Below, piece by piece: positions 1-7,942 of a stretch of DNA of 64,000 nucleotides (position 1 is its first letter; each line of letters begins with the position of its first letter). Source of the stretch: Labedella populi (GTDB lineage Bacteria > Actinomycetota > Actinomycetes > Actinomycetales > Microbacteriaceae); NCBI RefSeq assembly GCF_004078655.1, contig NZ_RZNC01000004.1:62001-126000 (forward strand). The letters are read 5' to 3'. A program made the translations under genes and the position numbers. The notes under the pieces were generated by a model. That model made no database searches and was not told the origin of the DNA. It saw only the letters and a list, made by a program, of their open reading frames with translations.

Positions 1-1691
1 GCGAGCGATCCTCCGCCGAGGTCGAAGAAGTTCGCCTCCATCGAGGGAACCGGAACTCCGAGCACGGCCGTCCAGTCCTCGGCGAGCGCACGCACGCGAT
101 CAGGCAGCGCCGCAGTGGGACCGTCATCGACCGGGAGCGGCCACGGCAGTGCGGCCTTGTCGACTTTGCCGGAGGTCCGGGTCGGAAGCTCGTCGAGGAC
201 GGCGAGCACGGGCACGAGGGCTGCCGGCAGAGTCGCTCGCAACGCGGCGAGCGCGGCCGGTCGATCGAATGCCTCCCGTTCGGGGACGGCGAGGTATCCG
301 ACGAGCACCGGGGATTCCGACGTCGAGGTGCGCACGGCCGCGGCGGCGCCCGCGACTCCCGGCAACGAGGCGAGCGACGCCTCGATCTCCCCGAGCTCGA
401 TGCGGCGGCCTCCCACCTTCACCTGGTCGTCGACACGGCCCTGGAAGACGAGCCCGGCGGAGTCGAAGCGCACGAGGTCACCGCTGCGGTAGGCGCGTTC
501 CCAGCCGAGGGCCGGTGCCGGTGCGTACTTCTCGGCGTCCTTGGCCGGGTCGAGGTAGCGTCCGAGGCCCACACCACCGATGACGAGTTCGCCGACCTCC
601 CCCTCGTCGACGCGTCGGCCGTCCGGCCGCACGACAGCGAGGTCCCAGCCGTCGAGAGGGAGTCCGATGCGGACGGGGGCCGAGCCGTCGAGGGGCGCCG
701 CACACGCGACGACGGTCGCCTCCGTGGGCCCGTACGTGTTCCACACCTCTCGGCCATCGACCGCGAGCCTTTCGGCGAGCTCGGGAGGGCACGCCTCTCC
801 ACCGAAGATGAGCAGGCGGACGTTCTCGAGCGACTCGGCCGGCCAGAGCGCCGCCAACGTCGGGACCGTCGACACGATCGTCACGCCGCGGGCGACGAGC
901 CACGGCCCCAGGTCGACGCCACTCCGCACGAGCGAGCGGGGTGCCGGCACGAGGCAGGCGCCGTGCGCCCACGCGAGCCACATCTCCTCGCACGACGCGT
1001 CGAAAGCGACGGAGAGGCCGGCGAGGACCCGGTCGTCCGAACCGATGGGCTCGGCCTGGAGGAAGAGCCGCGCCTCGGCGTCGACGAACGCCGCCGCCGA
1101 GGCGTGAGTCACGGCGACCCCCTTCGGCACCCCCGTCGATCCGGAGGTGAAGATGATCCATGCGTCGTCGGCGGGCGCGGGGGGCGTCACGATGGCGAGT
1201 GCGGCCGTGTCCGTCGCGGGTCTGCCGGTCGCCATGATGCTGTCGGCGGTCGGGACGGACGAGGCGCCCGTGCGGGGCACGAAGACACCATCACCCTCCA
1301 GCACACCGACGACGCCGGCCTCGCCGAACACGAGCGATGCCCGCTCCTCGGGGTCGTCGGCATCGACGGGGACGTAGGCCGCCCCCGCGACGAGCACGCC
1401 GAGGATCGCGATGTAGAGCTGACGCTTCCCCGACGGCATCCGCACGCCCACGCGATCGCCGCGGCGCACGCCCGCGTCGTGGAGGGCCGCTGCGACACGG
1501 ATCGCGTGGGCGAGAAGTTCCCGGTAGCTCAGCGACACGGATCCGTCGTCGATGGCGGATGCATCGGGGTACCGCGCGGCCGTGTCGCGGAGCACATCGA
1601 CGAGGGTCCGGACGGACGGCGCCTCGGCGGAGCGCGAGAGCACGGCCTCCTGCCCGGACAGCACGCCCGCGGCGGACGATTCAGGACTCAC
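1..1691 (-). CDS. NRPS-like adenylation and carrier-domain protein (3' part outside window)
   Basis: An adenylation (A) domain followed by the start of a peptidyl-carrier domain. Such proteins activate an amino acid as aminoacyl-AMP and load it onto a phosphopantetheine arm. Read from the GTG at 1691, the phosphate loop TSGSTGVPKG lies near residue 180, YRSGDLVRF near residue 400 and GRVDDQVKVGGRRIELGE near residues 425-440. The carrier serine motif NFFDLGGGSL falls at the left edge, around residues 553-562, so the reading frame continues out of the window. No ribosome binding site precedes the GTG. The start overlaps the end of the upstream gene by 11 bp, so translational coupling is likely. 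Microbacteriaceae often carry A-carrier proteins of the Pls/PosA type with a membrane-bound C-terminal half. Whether this one does cannot be seen, and the substrate is unknown. Confidence 0.85.
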   Translation of the reverse strand, partial: MSPESSAAGVLSGQEAVLSRSAEAPSVRTLVDVLRDTAARYPDASAIDDGSVSLSYRELLAHAIRVAAALHDAGVRRGDRVGVRMPSGKRQLYIAILGVLVAGAAYVPVDADDPEERASLVFGEAGVVGVLEGDGVFVPRTGASSVPTADSIMATGRPATDTAALAIVTPPAPADDAWIIFTSGSTGVPKGVAVTHASAAAFVDAEARLFLQAEPIGSDDRVLAGLSVAFDASCEEMWLAWAHGACLVPAPRSLVRSGVDLGPWLVARGVTIVSTVPTLAALWPAESLENVRLLIFGGEACPPELAERLAVDGREVWNTYGPTEATVVACAAPLDGSAPVRIGLPLDGWDLAVVRPDGRRVDEGEVGELVIGGVGLGRYLDPAKDAEKYAPAPALGWERAYRSGDLVRFDSAGLVFQGRVDDQVKVGGRRIELGEIEASLASLPGVAGAAAAVRTSTSESPVLVGYLAVPEREAFDRPAALAALRATLPAALVPVLAVLDELPTRTSGKVDKAALPWPLPVDDGPTAALPDRVRALAEDWTAVLGVPVPSMEANFFDLGGGSL

Positions 1692-2586
1692 GTGCGGGCT
1701 GGACGAGGAGATCGAGGAGTTGCTGCTTGCGGAGCCGAGAAAGCGACGTGTACCCCTGAGCGCGGGCGAACGACCGCAAACGCGGAACGCTCCACGTCGC
1801 ATCCGGCAGGGGAACGGTGGTCGCCGGCTCGGGCAGCGCGGCGATCGCCGCTTCCGCTTCGGCCGTCCGGCGGGCCCGAGCGGAGGCCGCGGCGGTCACG
1901 GCGCGCGCCTCGTCACGAGCGCGCCGTTCGGCCTCGCGAGCCGCGGCCTTCTCGCGCGCCTTCCGCTCCGCCTTCTCGGCTTTCGCCGTCTCCTTCGCCT
2001 TCCGCTCCGCCTTCTCGGCTTTCGCCTTCTCCTTCGCCTTCCGCTCCGCCTTCTCGGCTTTCGCCTTCTCCTTCACCTTCCGCTCCGCCTTCTCGGCCTT
2101 CGCCTTCTCGCGCGCCTTCCGCTCCGCCTTCTCGGCTTTCGCCTTCTCCTTCTCAGACCCGCTCTTCGCCGCTGCGTCCTTCGGCGGCTTGTCCTTCTTC
2201 GCCTGCTTGTCCTTCTTCGCGGGCTTGTCCTTCTTCGCCTGCTTGTCCTTCTTCGCGGGCTTGTCCTTCTTCGCCTGCTTGTCCTTCTTCGCGGGTTTGT
2301 CCTTCTTCGCGGGCTTGTCCTTCTTCGCGGGTTTGTCCTTCTTCGCGGGTTTGTCCTTCGTGGCCGGCTCCGCCGCTGCACGCTCGGCGGCCTTCCGCTC
2401 CGCCTTCTTCGCGGCCTTCGCCGCCTTGTGCTTCTCCTTCACGAGACGGGCGGCGGCGTCGAGCCGGGACTGCTCACGATCGGCGCGAGCAGCATCGGCC
2501 TCGACGGCACGCTTGATGGCTTTGCGCTCGGCCTTGTCGGCGGCGGTGCGTTTCGCGTCCGTGGAGGTCGTGCCGTTCTTCGCCAT
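1681..2586 (-). CDS. Lys/Ala-repeat basic protein with C-terminal Rho_N-like motif
   Basis: A 301-residue, extremely basic protein. The N-terminal ~75 residues are charged and helical. Next come about ten hexapeptide repeats of the type KDKPAK or KDKQAK (residues ~75-135), then about five 13-residue repeats beginning EKAERKA (~145-212). The last ~45 residues contain VPRLRSFARAQGYTSLSRL and KQQLLDLL, which resemble the nucleic-acid-binding Rho N-terminal fold. The composition recalls eukaryotic H1-like or bacterial HupS/Hc1-type DNA-binding tails, so nucleoid or RNA binding is a reasonable inference. The start at 2586 is chosen because AGAAGG sits 6 nt before it; the ATG at 2592 would abut the Shine-Dalgarno sequence. 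The stop overlaps the start of the downstream adenylation protein. Repeat number may vary between strains. Confidence 0.75.
   Translation of the reverse strand: MAKNGTTSTDAKRTAADKAERKAIKRAVEADAARADREQSRLDAAARLVKEKHKAAKAAKKAERKAAERAAAEPATKDKPAKKDKPAKKDKPAKKDKPAKKDKQAKKDKPAKKDKQAKKDKPAKKDKQAKKDKPPKDAAAKSGSEKEKAKAEKAERKAREKAKAEKAERKVKEKAKAEKAERKAKEKAKAEKAERKAKETAKAEKAERKAREKAAAREAERRARDEARAVTAAASARARRTAEAEAAIAALPEPATTVPLPDATWSVPRLRSFARAQGYTSLSRLRKQQLLDLLVQPARES
1945..2150. repeat. ~39-bp in-frame tandem repeats (about 5 units)
   Basis: Tandem ~39-bp units containing ttccgctccgccttctcggc on the plus strand. They encode the 13-residue EKAERKA... repeats of the basic protein on the minus strand. 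Units differ by a few bases, so the array is old or under codon-level drift. Boundaries are approximate. Confidence 0.75.
2187..2366. repeat. 18-bp in-frame tandem repeats (about 10 units)
   Basis: About ten 18-bp units of gcttgtccttcttcgcgg or the variant ending cct, encoding alternating KDKPAK/KDKQAK hexapeptides on the minus strand. The last unit degenerates near 2360. Near-identity of the DNA suggests recent expansion by slippage or unequal recombination. Confidence 0.85.
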
Positions 2587-2692
2587 CTGCATCCTTCTCG
2601 ATACGGGGGCCCTGGGCGACGCTCGATCACGTCCGCTCCGTCCGGCCGGGTGCGCCGACACCGTAGCGGGTGAAGGTGAACGGACGGTGCCG

Positions 2693-3415
2693 TCAGTCGA
2701 GACCCAATCCGCTTTCCGGGTCGACGGCGGCCGAGCCCGGCGACGCCAGCGCGTTGTCCACGGCGCTCCGGACGAGCGACGACAGATAGGAACCCGGGTT
2801 CTCGACCCCGATGCGGGAGAGGATGGCGCTCGACTGCGCCACGATCGATCGCGAGAACGCCGTCGCCGTCGCGATCGCCTCGGCGTACGCCTTCCGGTCT
2901 TCTTCGGCGACGACGACGGGCTCACCTCCCATCTCGACGACGAGCGCCTGCGCGATCGGCAGGACCGGGGCGGGAGCGGTCACGGCGAAGTACGCCTCGC
3001 GCAGCCGCGCAAGATCGAGGGACGTCCCCGTGAACGAGATGGCGGGGTGGATCGCGAGCGGGATGGCACCGGCCCGTTGCGCCGGACGCAGGACGTCCGT
3101 TCCGAACCGCGCGGAGGTGTGGGCGACGAGTTGGCCCGGTTGCCAGACACCCGCCGCCGCGAGCCCCGTGACGAGCGGCTCGATCTCCTCGTCGGGGATC
3201 GCGACGAGGATGAGCTCCGACCGTTCGACGAGATCGGGGATCGACAGGATCGGCGCGCCCGGCAGGATGGCCTCGGCCCGCTCGCGACTGTCCGCGGAGA
3301 CGGCGGAGACCCCGACGATGGCATGGCCGGCCCCGGCGAGCGCCGCGCCGAGCACGGGACCCACATTCCCGGCACCGAGGACACCGACCCCGAGGCGACC
3401 GGCACGCGTGCTCAT
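2693..3415 (-). CDS. Rossmann-like DUF2520 oxidoreductase-family protein
   Basis: A 240-residue protein with an N-terminal dinucleotide-binding loop, GVLGAGNVGPVLGAAL (residues ~8-24), and the two-part layout of DUF2520 proteins: an NAD(P)-binding Rossmann half plus a helical C-terminal half similar to ketopantoate or pyrroline-5-carboxylate reductases. Members of this family often sit beside panC in actinobacteria, but no panC follows here. The substrate is unknown. The start ATG at 3415 overlaps the TGA of the upstream PH-domain gene in the form ATGA, so it is probably the distal gene of the folate-PH operon. A 106-bp gap separates it from the next gene downstream. Confidence 0.85.
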   Translation of the reverse strand: MSTRAGRLGVGVLGAGNVGPVLGAALAGAGHAIVGVSAVSADSRERAEAILPGAPILSIPDLVERSELILVAIPDEEIEPLVTGLAAAGVWQPGQLVAHTSARFGTDVLRPAQRAGAIPLAIHPAISFTGTSLDLARLREAYFAVTAPAPVLPIAQALVVEMGGEPVVVAEEDRKAYAEAIATATAFSRSIVAQSSAILSRIGVENPGSYLSSLVRSAVDNALASPGSAAVDPESGLGLD

Positions 3416-5046
3416 CGCACCTCCGTCGCCCAGCGGTGGCTGTGGTCGTCGGCCGCGGCGCGCACGGCCGCAGCCGAGGCGCGCTCGAAGAGCAGGGCGG
3501 CCTCGTCCTTCGCGATCGTGGGTAGCGTCGGGGTGACCGGCCCGAGGACGGTGTGCACTCGCGCGGAGGCGAGTCGCAGCACACGCTCGAGCGGCCCCTG
3601 CGAGATCTGGATGCTCTGGATGCGCGCGAGGGGCAGGATCGTGAGCTTCCTCCAGAGGACACCGGTCCGGAACACGAGCAGGCTCGCGCGCAGCGCGTAT
3701 CCGGTCCGCCGCCACGCGATCGGGTCGATCCACCGGGCTCGACGGGGCGCGAGCACGAAGCCGGACTCCTGCGGACGCATGATCGCGGACTCGACCTGGT
3801 CGAACGTCGAGTCGACATCGGCACCCTCGAGCATGAGCTGCACGACGGCGGTGGCATCGCGCAGCGTCCCGACGGGCAGCACCGTCGTGTTGGCCTTGCC
3901 TCCCATGGCCGCTTCGGCGGAGAGCCCCGCCTTGTTGATCTTCACCTGCCACCAGCCGAACGGGCGCCACAGCAGCGGTTGCGAGAGCTGAACGGCGTGG
4001 ACGCGTCCGGGTGGCAGGGTGTCGTTGCTCGTCGAGAGCAGTCCGAAGCCGATCCGGACGCCGCTCGGGGTTCCCGCGATCGAGTAGCGGAGCGACTTCG
4101 TGATCGTCGTCCAGTAGTAGCTGCCGATACCGAGCACGGCGGGGATGAGGGTGAAGATCACCCACGTCGAACCGTTCACGAGCATGACGGCTCCGACGAC
4201 GACCACGGCGAGCACGACGAGCGTGCCCTCGTTGACGATCGTCGAGGCGACGAGTCGCCCGACCGGGATCCGGACGATCGACTCGGGCGGCGCCTGATCC
4301 TCGGGGAGTTCCGGTGAGAAGAAGTCGTTGGCGCGCTCCACGACGTGGCGCGTGATGATCCCGTCCGTCGGCGAGACGACGCCGGCGGGCGCGGCGCCCG
4401 GGAGCGGCGCCTCCCCCTCGGCGAGGCGAGCGCCCGACGCGAGGGTCAACACGTCGCGGCGGAGCTTCTCCGCCGGCTTCGTCGAGAGGTACTCGAGCTT
4501 GACGTCGGCGGATTGCCCCGCGACGTTCACGTCGAGCCGTGCCGCGCCGAAGAGTCGGGGCAGGAACGGCTTCGAGAGCCCCACGCCCTGGACCCGGTCA
4601 AGCTTCGCCTTCCGGTGCGTGCGGAAGAGGACGCCGCTGCGCACCTCGACCGCTTCGTCCGTGACGCGGAACGTGTGCATGCGCCACGACAGGAAGAACA
4701 ACCCGATCACGAGTACGAGCCCCACCGCGAGCGCGAACAGTACCCAACCGATGTAGCCGTGGGTGAACGAATAGGTCAGGGGGTCGTAGTCCTCGCCGTC
4801 ATACCGGGGATCGCCGGAGAACTGCGGGAGGAACATCTCGACGAGTCGCTCGCGCAGGTTGGCGATGACGACGCCGAGGATCGCCAGGAAGGCGATCCCA
4901 CCACGAAGCAGGGGTGTCGCGGGATGGAGCCGGTGCCACTGACCGTCCGCGAGGGTGTCGCCGGCGCGCACGTGCTCGCGCGCGGCGGTCCCGGCGTCGG
5001 CGACCGCGTGGCGCGGTGCCGGGGGTGCCTGCTCGGGATCGCTCAC
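3412..5046 (-). CDS. Bacterial PH-domain membrane protein, YdbT-like
   Basis: A 544-residue membrane protein. A transmembrane pair lies at residues ~55-75 and ~105-130, followed by a bacterial PH (bPH2) domain around RVTDEAVEVRSGVLFRTHRK. A second hydrophobic pair near residues 270-310 is followed by a second PH unit around SLRYSIAGTPSGVRIGFGLL, and a third PH-like stretch near the C-terminus begins around GVLWRKLTILPLARIQSIQI. This layout matches Bacillus YdbT, which works with YdbS in a membrane-associated role that is still poorly defined. The GTG start at 5046 overlaps the upstream PH gene's stop by 4 bp (GTGA). Function beyond membrane association is not established. Confidence 0.85.
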   Translation of the reverse strand: MSDPEQAPPAPRHAVADAGTAAREHVRAGDTLADGQWHRLHPATPLLRGGIAFLAILGVVIANLRERLVEMFLPQFSGDPRYDGEDYDPLTYSFTHGYIGWVLFALAVGLVLVIGLFFLSWRMHTFRVTDEAVEVRSGVLFRTHRKAKLDRVQGVGLSKPFLPRLFGAARLDVNVAGQSADVKLEYLSTKPAEKLRRDVLTLASGARLAEGEAPLPGAAPAGVVSPTDGIITRHVVERANDFFSPELPEDQAPPESIVRIPVGRLVASTIVNEGTLVVLAVVVVGAVMLVNGSTWVIFTLIPAVLGIGSYYWTTITKSLRYSIAGTPSGVRIGFGLLSTSNDTLPPGRVHAVQLSQPLLWRPFGWWQVKINKAGLSAEAAMGGKANTTVLPVGTLRDATAVVQLMLEGADVDSTFDQVESAIMRPQESGFVLAPRRARWIDPIAWRRTGYALRASLLVFRTGVLWRKLTILPLARIQSIQISQGPLERVLRLASARVHTVLGPVTPTLPTIAKDEAALLFERASAAAVRAAADDHSHRWATEVR

Positions 5047-5720
5047 AACCCTGTCCGTCGGCTCTCGGCTACCGAAACGAGGTGATCGCGCAGACTCTCG
5101 GCCTCCTCGAGGGGAAGACCCGGGATGGTCACTCCCGTCGACGGCGACGCGGTCACGAACTTCAGCTCCGCGAGCCCGAACGCGCGGGCGAGTGGCCCCC
5201 TGTTGATGTCGACGAGCTGCATGCGCCCGTACGGCACCGCGACGAACCTCTGCCACATGATGCCGCGGCGGAACAGCAGGTCGTCGTCTCGCAAGAGGTA
5301 GCCGATCGAGCGGATGCGTCGAGGAACGAACGCGAGCGTCACGAGGGTCACGGCGATGATCGCTCCTCCTGGGAACCACGGCCACGGATGGTCGACGAGG
5401 ACGGAGACGAGTGCGGCAGCGGCGGCGACCACGACGACGGCGATCCCGTTGGTGAGGAGCTCGATCGTGATCGCCTTCGACGAGACGCGCCGCCACTCCC
5501 CCGTGATGTCGAGACGCCCGGGCGTCTCAGGAGCGGCGTCCGGCGCCGCGGCCGGACTCGCGAGGGCCTGGGCGAGCGTCGGAGCCACGCTGCCGCCGTC
5601 CGGCGACGGGTCGGGAGCGACCTCGGCACCGGGAGCTGCGGCGGGGTCGTTCTCCGGACGGGGCGCTGGGGGCGTGCTCGCGGCGTCAGCGCGCAGCTGC
5701 TCCGGCAGGGGGTTCGTCAT
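5043..5720 (-). CDS. Bacterial PH-domain membrane protein, YdbS-like
   Basis: A 225-residue protein. The first ~70 residues are a Pro/Ala-rich, probably disordered cytoplasmic segment. Two transmembrane helices follow (around VVVVAAAAALVSVLV and AIIAVTLVTLAFV), then a bPH2 domain with the typical RRGIMWQRFVAVPYGRMQLVD core. It is the expected partner of the YdbT-like protein encoded directly downstream. The ATG at 5720 is preferred over the one at 5726 because AAGG lies 6 nt before it. The gene overlaps the end of the DUF3180 gene by 35 bp. Confidence 0.85.
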   Translation of the reverse strand: MTNPLPEQLRADAASTPPAPRPENDPAAAPGAEVAPDPSPDGGSVAPTLAQALASPAAAPDAAPETPGRLDITGEWRRVSSKAITIELLTNGIAVVVVAAAAALVSVLVDHPWPWFPGGAIIAVTLVTLAFVPRRIRSIGYLLRDDDLLFRRGIMWQRFVAVPYGRMQLVDINRGPLARAFGLAELKFVTASPSTGVTIPGLPLEEAESLRDHLVSVAESRRTGL

Positions 5721-6159
5721 CGTCATCCTTCGGAAGCGTGCACAGTCTCTCGGCGACGAGCCCCGCGACCGTGAGGACGATCGCCCCCACGGCGGCCGCG
5801 ACGGCCAGCCACAACGATGCTATCCCGGGCAGCATCGAGCGTGAGAGCAGGAAGCCGAGGATCCCGACACCGAACCCCGTCAGGAGCGCGCCCGCCGAAC
5901 TCGACGCCTTCGCGAGGGACACGACCCGCGTCGCCTGGAACGGGTCGATCGATCGGTCCGACTTCCCCGACACACGGCGTCGGATCGGAATGGCGAACGC
6001 CACGACGATCGCGCCGACCGCGACGAGGGTCAGGGCGAACGTGAGAGGAGGCACGATCAGCATGGCTCCGCGGGAGGCCGTCCACACCTCGATGAGGAAG
6101 CCGACGACGAAGCCGACGACGGCGAGGATGAGCAACGATGCCGGAGACGTGCGCGTCAT
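5686..6159 (-). CDS. DUF3180 membrane protein
   Basis: A 157-residue protein with four predicted membrane segments: near residues 8-24 and 36-58, then a pair near 88-108 and 116-136. It ends in an acidic tail (KDDDDE). DUF3180 proteins are restricted to actinobacteria and are typically found directly after folK, as here. No biochemical role is known. The start ATG at 6159 overlaps the folK stop (ATGA), which indicates a shared mRNA. Confidence 0.85.
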   Translation of the reverse strand: MTRTSPASLLILAVVGFVVGFLIEVWTASRGAMLIVPPLTFALTLVAVGAIVVAFAIPIRRRVSGKSDRSIDPFQATRVVSLAKASSSAGALLTGFGVGILGFLLSRSMLPGIASLWLAVAAAVGAIVLTVAGLVAERLCTLPKDDDDEPPAGAAAR

Positions 6160-6689
6160 GCGCCGGTCCCCGTCTCCAGGCGCGCGAGCAGCTCGGCGAC
6201 GGGCCCGGCGCCGGTGAGGCGCGCGTCCGGTTCGACCGCGAGCCAGGGACCGAGAACGAACGAGCGTTCGGCCGCACGCGGGTGCGGGAGCGTGAGTCGC
6301 GCGTCGGCGAGCCGGCGCGACCCGACCTCGATGACGTCGATGTCGATCGTGCGATCGCCCCACCGCTCGGTCCGCACGCGCCCGAGCTCGTCCTCGATCG
6401 CGACGGTGGCGTCGAGCAGCCGGTGCGGCTCGAGATAGGTGTGCCCCACGAGGACGCCGTTGAGGTACGGCGGCGCGTCCGTGTCCGGCCCCGTCGTGCG
6501 CACGGCGACGCTTTCGACGAACGGCGAGACGGCTCGGACGAAGACCCCCGGGATCGCCCGGATCCGCTCGACGGCGGCGCCGAGCACGGCATGCCGGTCA
6601 CCGAGATTGCTGCCGAGAGCCAAGACGAGGCGCTCCGGTCCCCCTCGGCGGATGGGATCGTGCACGATCGGACGGGCGATGGGGCTCAT
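6156..6689 (-). CDS. folK: Hydroxymethyldihydropteridine pyrophosphokinase FolK
   Basis: 2-amino-4-hydroxy-6-hydroxymethyldihydropteridine diphosphokinase, which transfers pyrophosphate from ATP to the pterin in dihydrofolate synthesis. It has 177 residues, a normal length. LALGSNLGDR (residues ~22-31) is the family's N-terminal hallmark, and RWGDRTIDIDVIE followed by LTLPHPRAAERSFVLGPW matches the conserved metal- and pterin-binding region. ATG at 6689 overlaps the folB stop by 4 bp. It acts after FolB and supplies FolP, both encoded just upstream in the same transcription direction. Confidence 0.95.
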   Translation of the reverse strand: MSPIARPIVHDPIRRGGPERLVLALGSNLGDRHAVLGAAVERIRAIPGVFVRAVSPFVESVAVRTTGPDTDAPPYLNGVLVGHTYLEPHRLLDATVAIEDELGRVRTERWGDRTIDIDVIEVGSRRLADARLTLPHPRAAERSFVLGPWLAVEPDARLTGAGPVAELLARLETGTGA

Positions 6690-7081
6690 CGTGCCCGCAC
6701 CCCTCGGTCGGCGGGCCGGCCGCGCGTGATCCGCACGACGACGTCGTCGAACACGGCACCGATCGGGGCGTCGGGCTTGTGCACGGCCACGTCGACGAGC
6801 TGGACAGCGTCCCACGAGAGCGCGACGCCCGCCACCCGCTCGGCGACCGTCTCGATCAAATCGACCGGGTCGTTCTCGACAGCGGCGACGACCCGTTCGG
6901 CGAGTTCGCCATAGTGCACGGTGTTGGCGAGTTCGTCGTCTTCCGCCGCCGGCCTCACGTCGAGGTGGACGACGACGTCGATGACGAACGTCTGACCGTT
7001 CTCGCGTTCGAAATCGAAGACGCCGTGGCGGGCGTGGACGCGCAGGCCCAGGAGACTGATCGTGTCGAGGGGGGTGTCCAC
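6686..7081 (-). CDS. folB: Dihydroneopterin aldolase FolB
   Basis: Dihydroneopterin aldolase, which cleaves 7,8-dihydroneopterin to 6-hydroxymethyl-7,8-dihydropterin and glycolaldehyde. The 131-residue product shows the family signature ISLLGLRVHARHGVFDFERE, the conserved TVHYGELAERV segment and VAVHKPDAPIG near the end. The GTG at 7081 gives the normal family length; its Shine-Dalgarno sequence is weak. It overlaps folK downstream. Upstream, a 56-bp gap separates it from bioY, so it is probably co-transcribed with, or read through from, the bioY promoter. Confidence 0.93.
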   Translation of the reverse strand: MDTPLDTISLLGLRVHARHGVFDFERENGQTFVIDVVVHLDVRPAAEDDELANTVHYGELAERVVAAVENDPVDLIETVAERVAGVALSWDAVQLVDVAVHKPDAPIGAVFDDVVVRITRGRPADRGVRAR

Positions 7082-7137
7082 GTCACCACTCTGCCATGGC
7101 CGGACGCGCGGAGCCTGAGACCCGTCGGGGTCTCGGG

Positions 7138-7761
7138 TCAGGAGCGACGGTCGACGCGACGGACGACGGCCCAGAGGGTCGGCATGACCGAGGCGGCGAC
7201 GAGCCACTTCACGATGCCGCCGACGATGAACGGGAAGAACCCGAAGGCGAGCAGCGACCCGAGGTCGTTGGGAACGCCCATCGCGCCGAGGACGAAGCCC
7301 ATGTAGGGGATGCCGAAGAGGAACGGCACGAGGCTCGCGAGTCCGAACGCGGCGAGAGACAGGACGGGGCGACGGTCCCACGACCGCTCCGCGAGCCAAC
7401 CGACGAGGGCGGCGGCGAAGACGAAGCCGATCACGAAACCGAACGAGGGCTTGGTGAGGGCGATGAGCCCGCCGGTCGCGCCGGCGAAAACGGGGAGTCC
7501 GAGCAGACCGACTCCCATGTACGACAGGAGGCTCACGGCGCCACGCCAGGCTCCGAGGCTCGCGCCCACGAGCATGACGCCGAGCGTCTGCCCCGTGATC
7601 GGGACCGGCCACATCGGGATCTCGACCTGCGCGAGCAGGGAGACGACGGCGACGCCGGCGGCGATGAGGGCGACGTTCGCGACGGCGGTGCGGGGCACGA
7701 CGCGGTCGGCGAGGGTGGGTCGGCCGGCGACGGCGGTCGACGTGACGGGTGCGGTGCTCAT
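7138..7761 (-). CDS. bioY: Biotin transporter substrate-binding component BioY
   Basis: A 207-residue S component of an energy-coupling-factor biotin transporter. Six hydrophobic helices are recognisable, with the BioY motif PMWPVPITGQTLGVMLVGA (residues ~50-68) and LGLPVFAGATGGL. The start ATG at 7761 has GGAGATCGC directly upstream. The ECF ATPase and transmembrane genes (bioM, bioN) are not in the window, so it either uses a shared ECF module elsewhere or acts alone. It lies between folP and folB, splitting an otherwise conventional folate operon. The 181 bp upstream contains no gene, so bioY could have its own promoter there, but I could not identify a repressor site. Confidence 0.93.
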   Translation of the reverse strand: MSTAPVTSTAVAGRPTLADRVVPRTAVANVALIAAGVAVVSLLAQVEIPMWPVPITGQTLGVMLVGASLGAWRGAVSLLSYMGVGLLGLPVFAGATGGLIALTKPSFGFVIGFVFAAALVGWLAERSWDRRPVLSLAAFGLASLVPFLFGIPYMGFVLGAMGVPNDLGSLLAFGFFPFIVGGIVKWLVAASVMPTLWAVVRRVDRRS

Positions 7762-7942
7762 GCGATCTCCACGGTGTACGAGTTCCGATAACGACGAAGT
7801 GTCGTGGATCACCCTACCGAGAGCGCACGCCTCTCGCGGAATGCGACCGCGAACGACGTCGATGACGACTGACGAGCGCTGCTCCTTTCGGCGGCCGCTG
7901 CGCCGATCGCGGCAGTGCTCCGCGAACGATGCAGCGCTCGAC

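Noticed and set aside
2187-2366. 18-bp repeats as a possible CRISPR-like array
   Set aside because: Units are directly adjacent with no spacers and stay in frame with a coding sequence, so they are coding tandem repeats.
963-2516. Plus-strand frames over the adenylation protein and repeat gene
   Set aside because: Composed of Arg/Pro/Ser/Ala strings produced by the opposite-strand repeats. The minus-strand frames carry recognisable domains.
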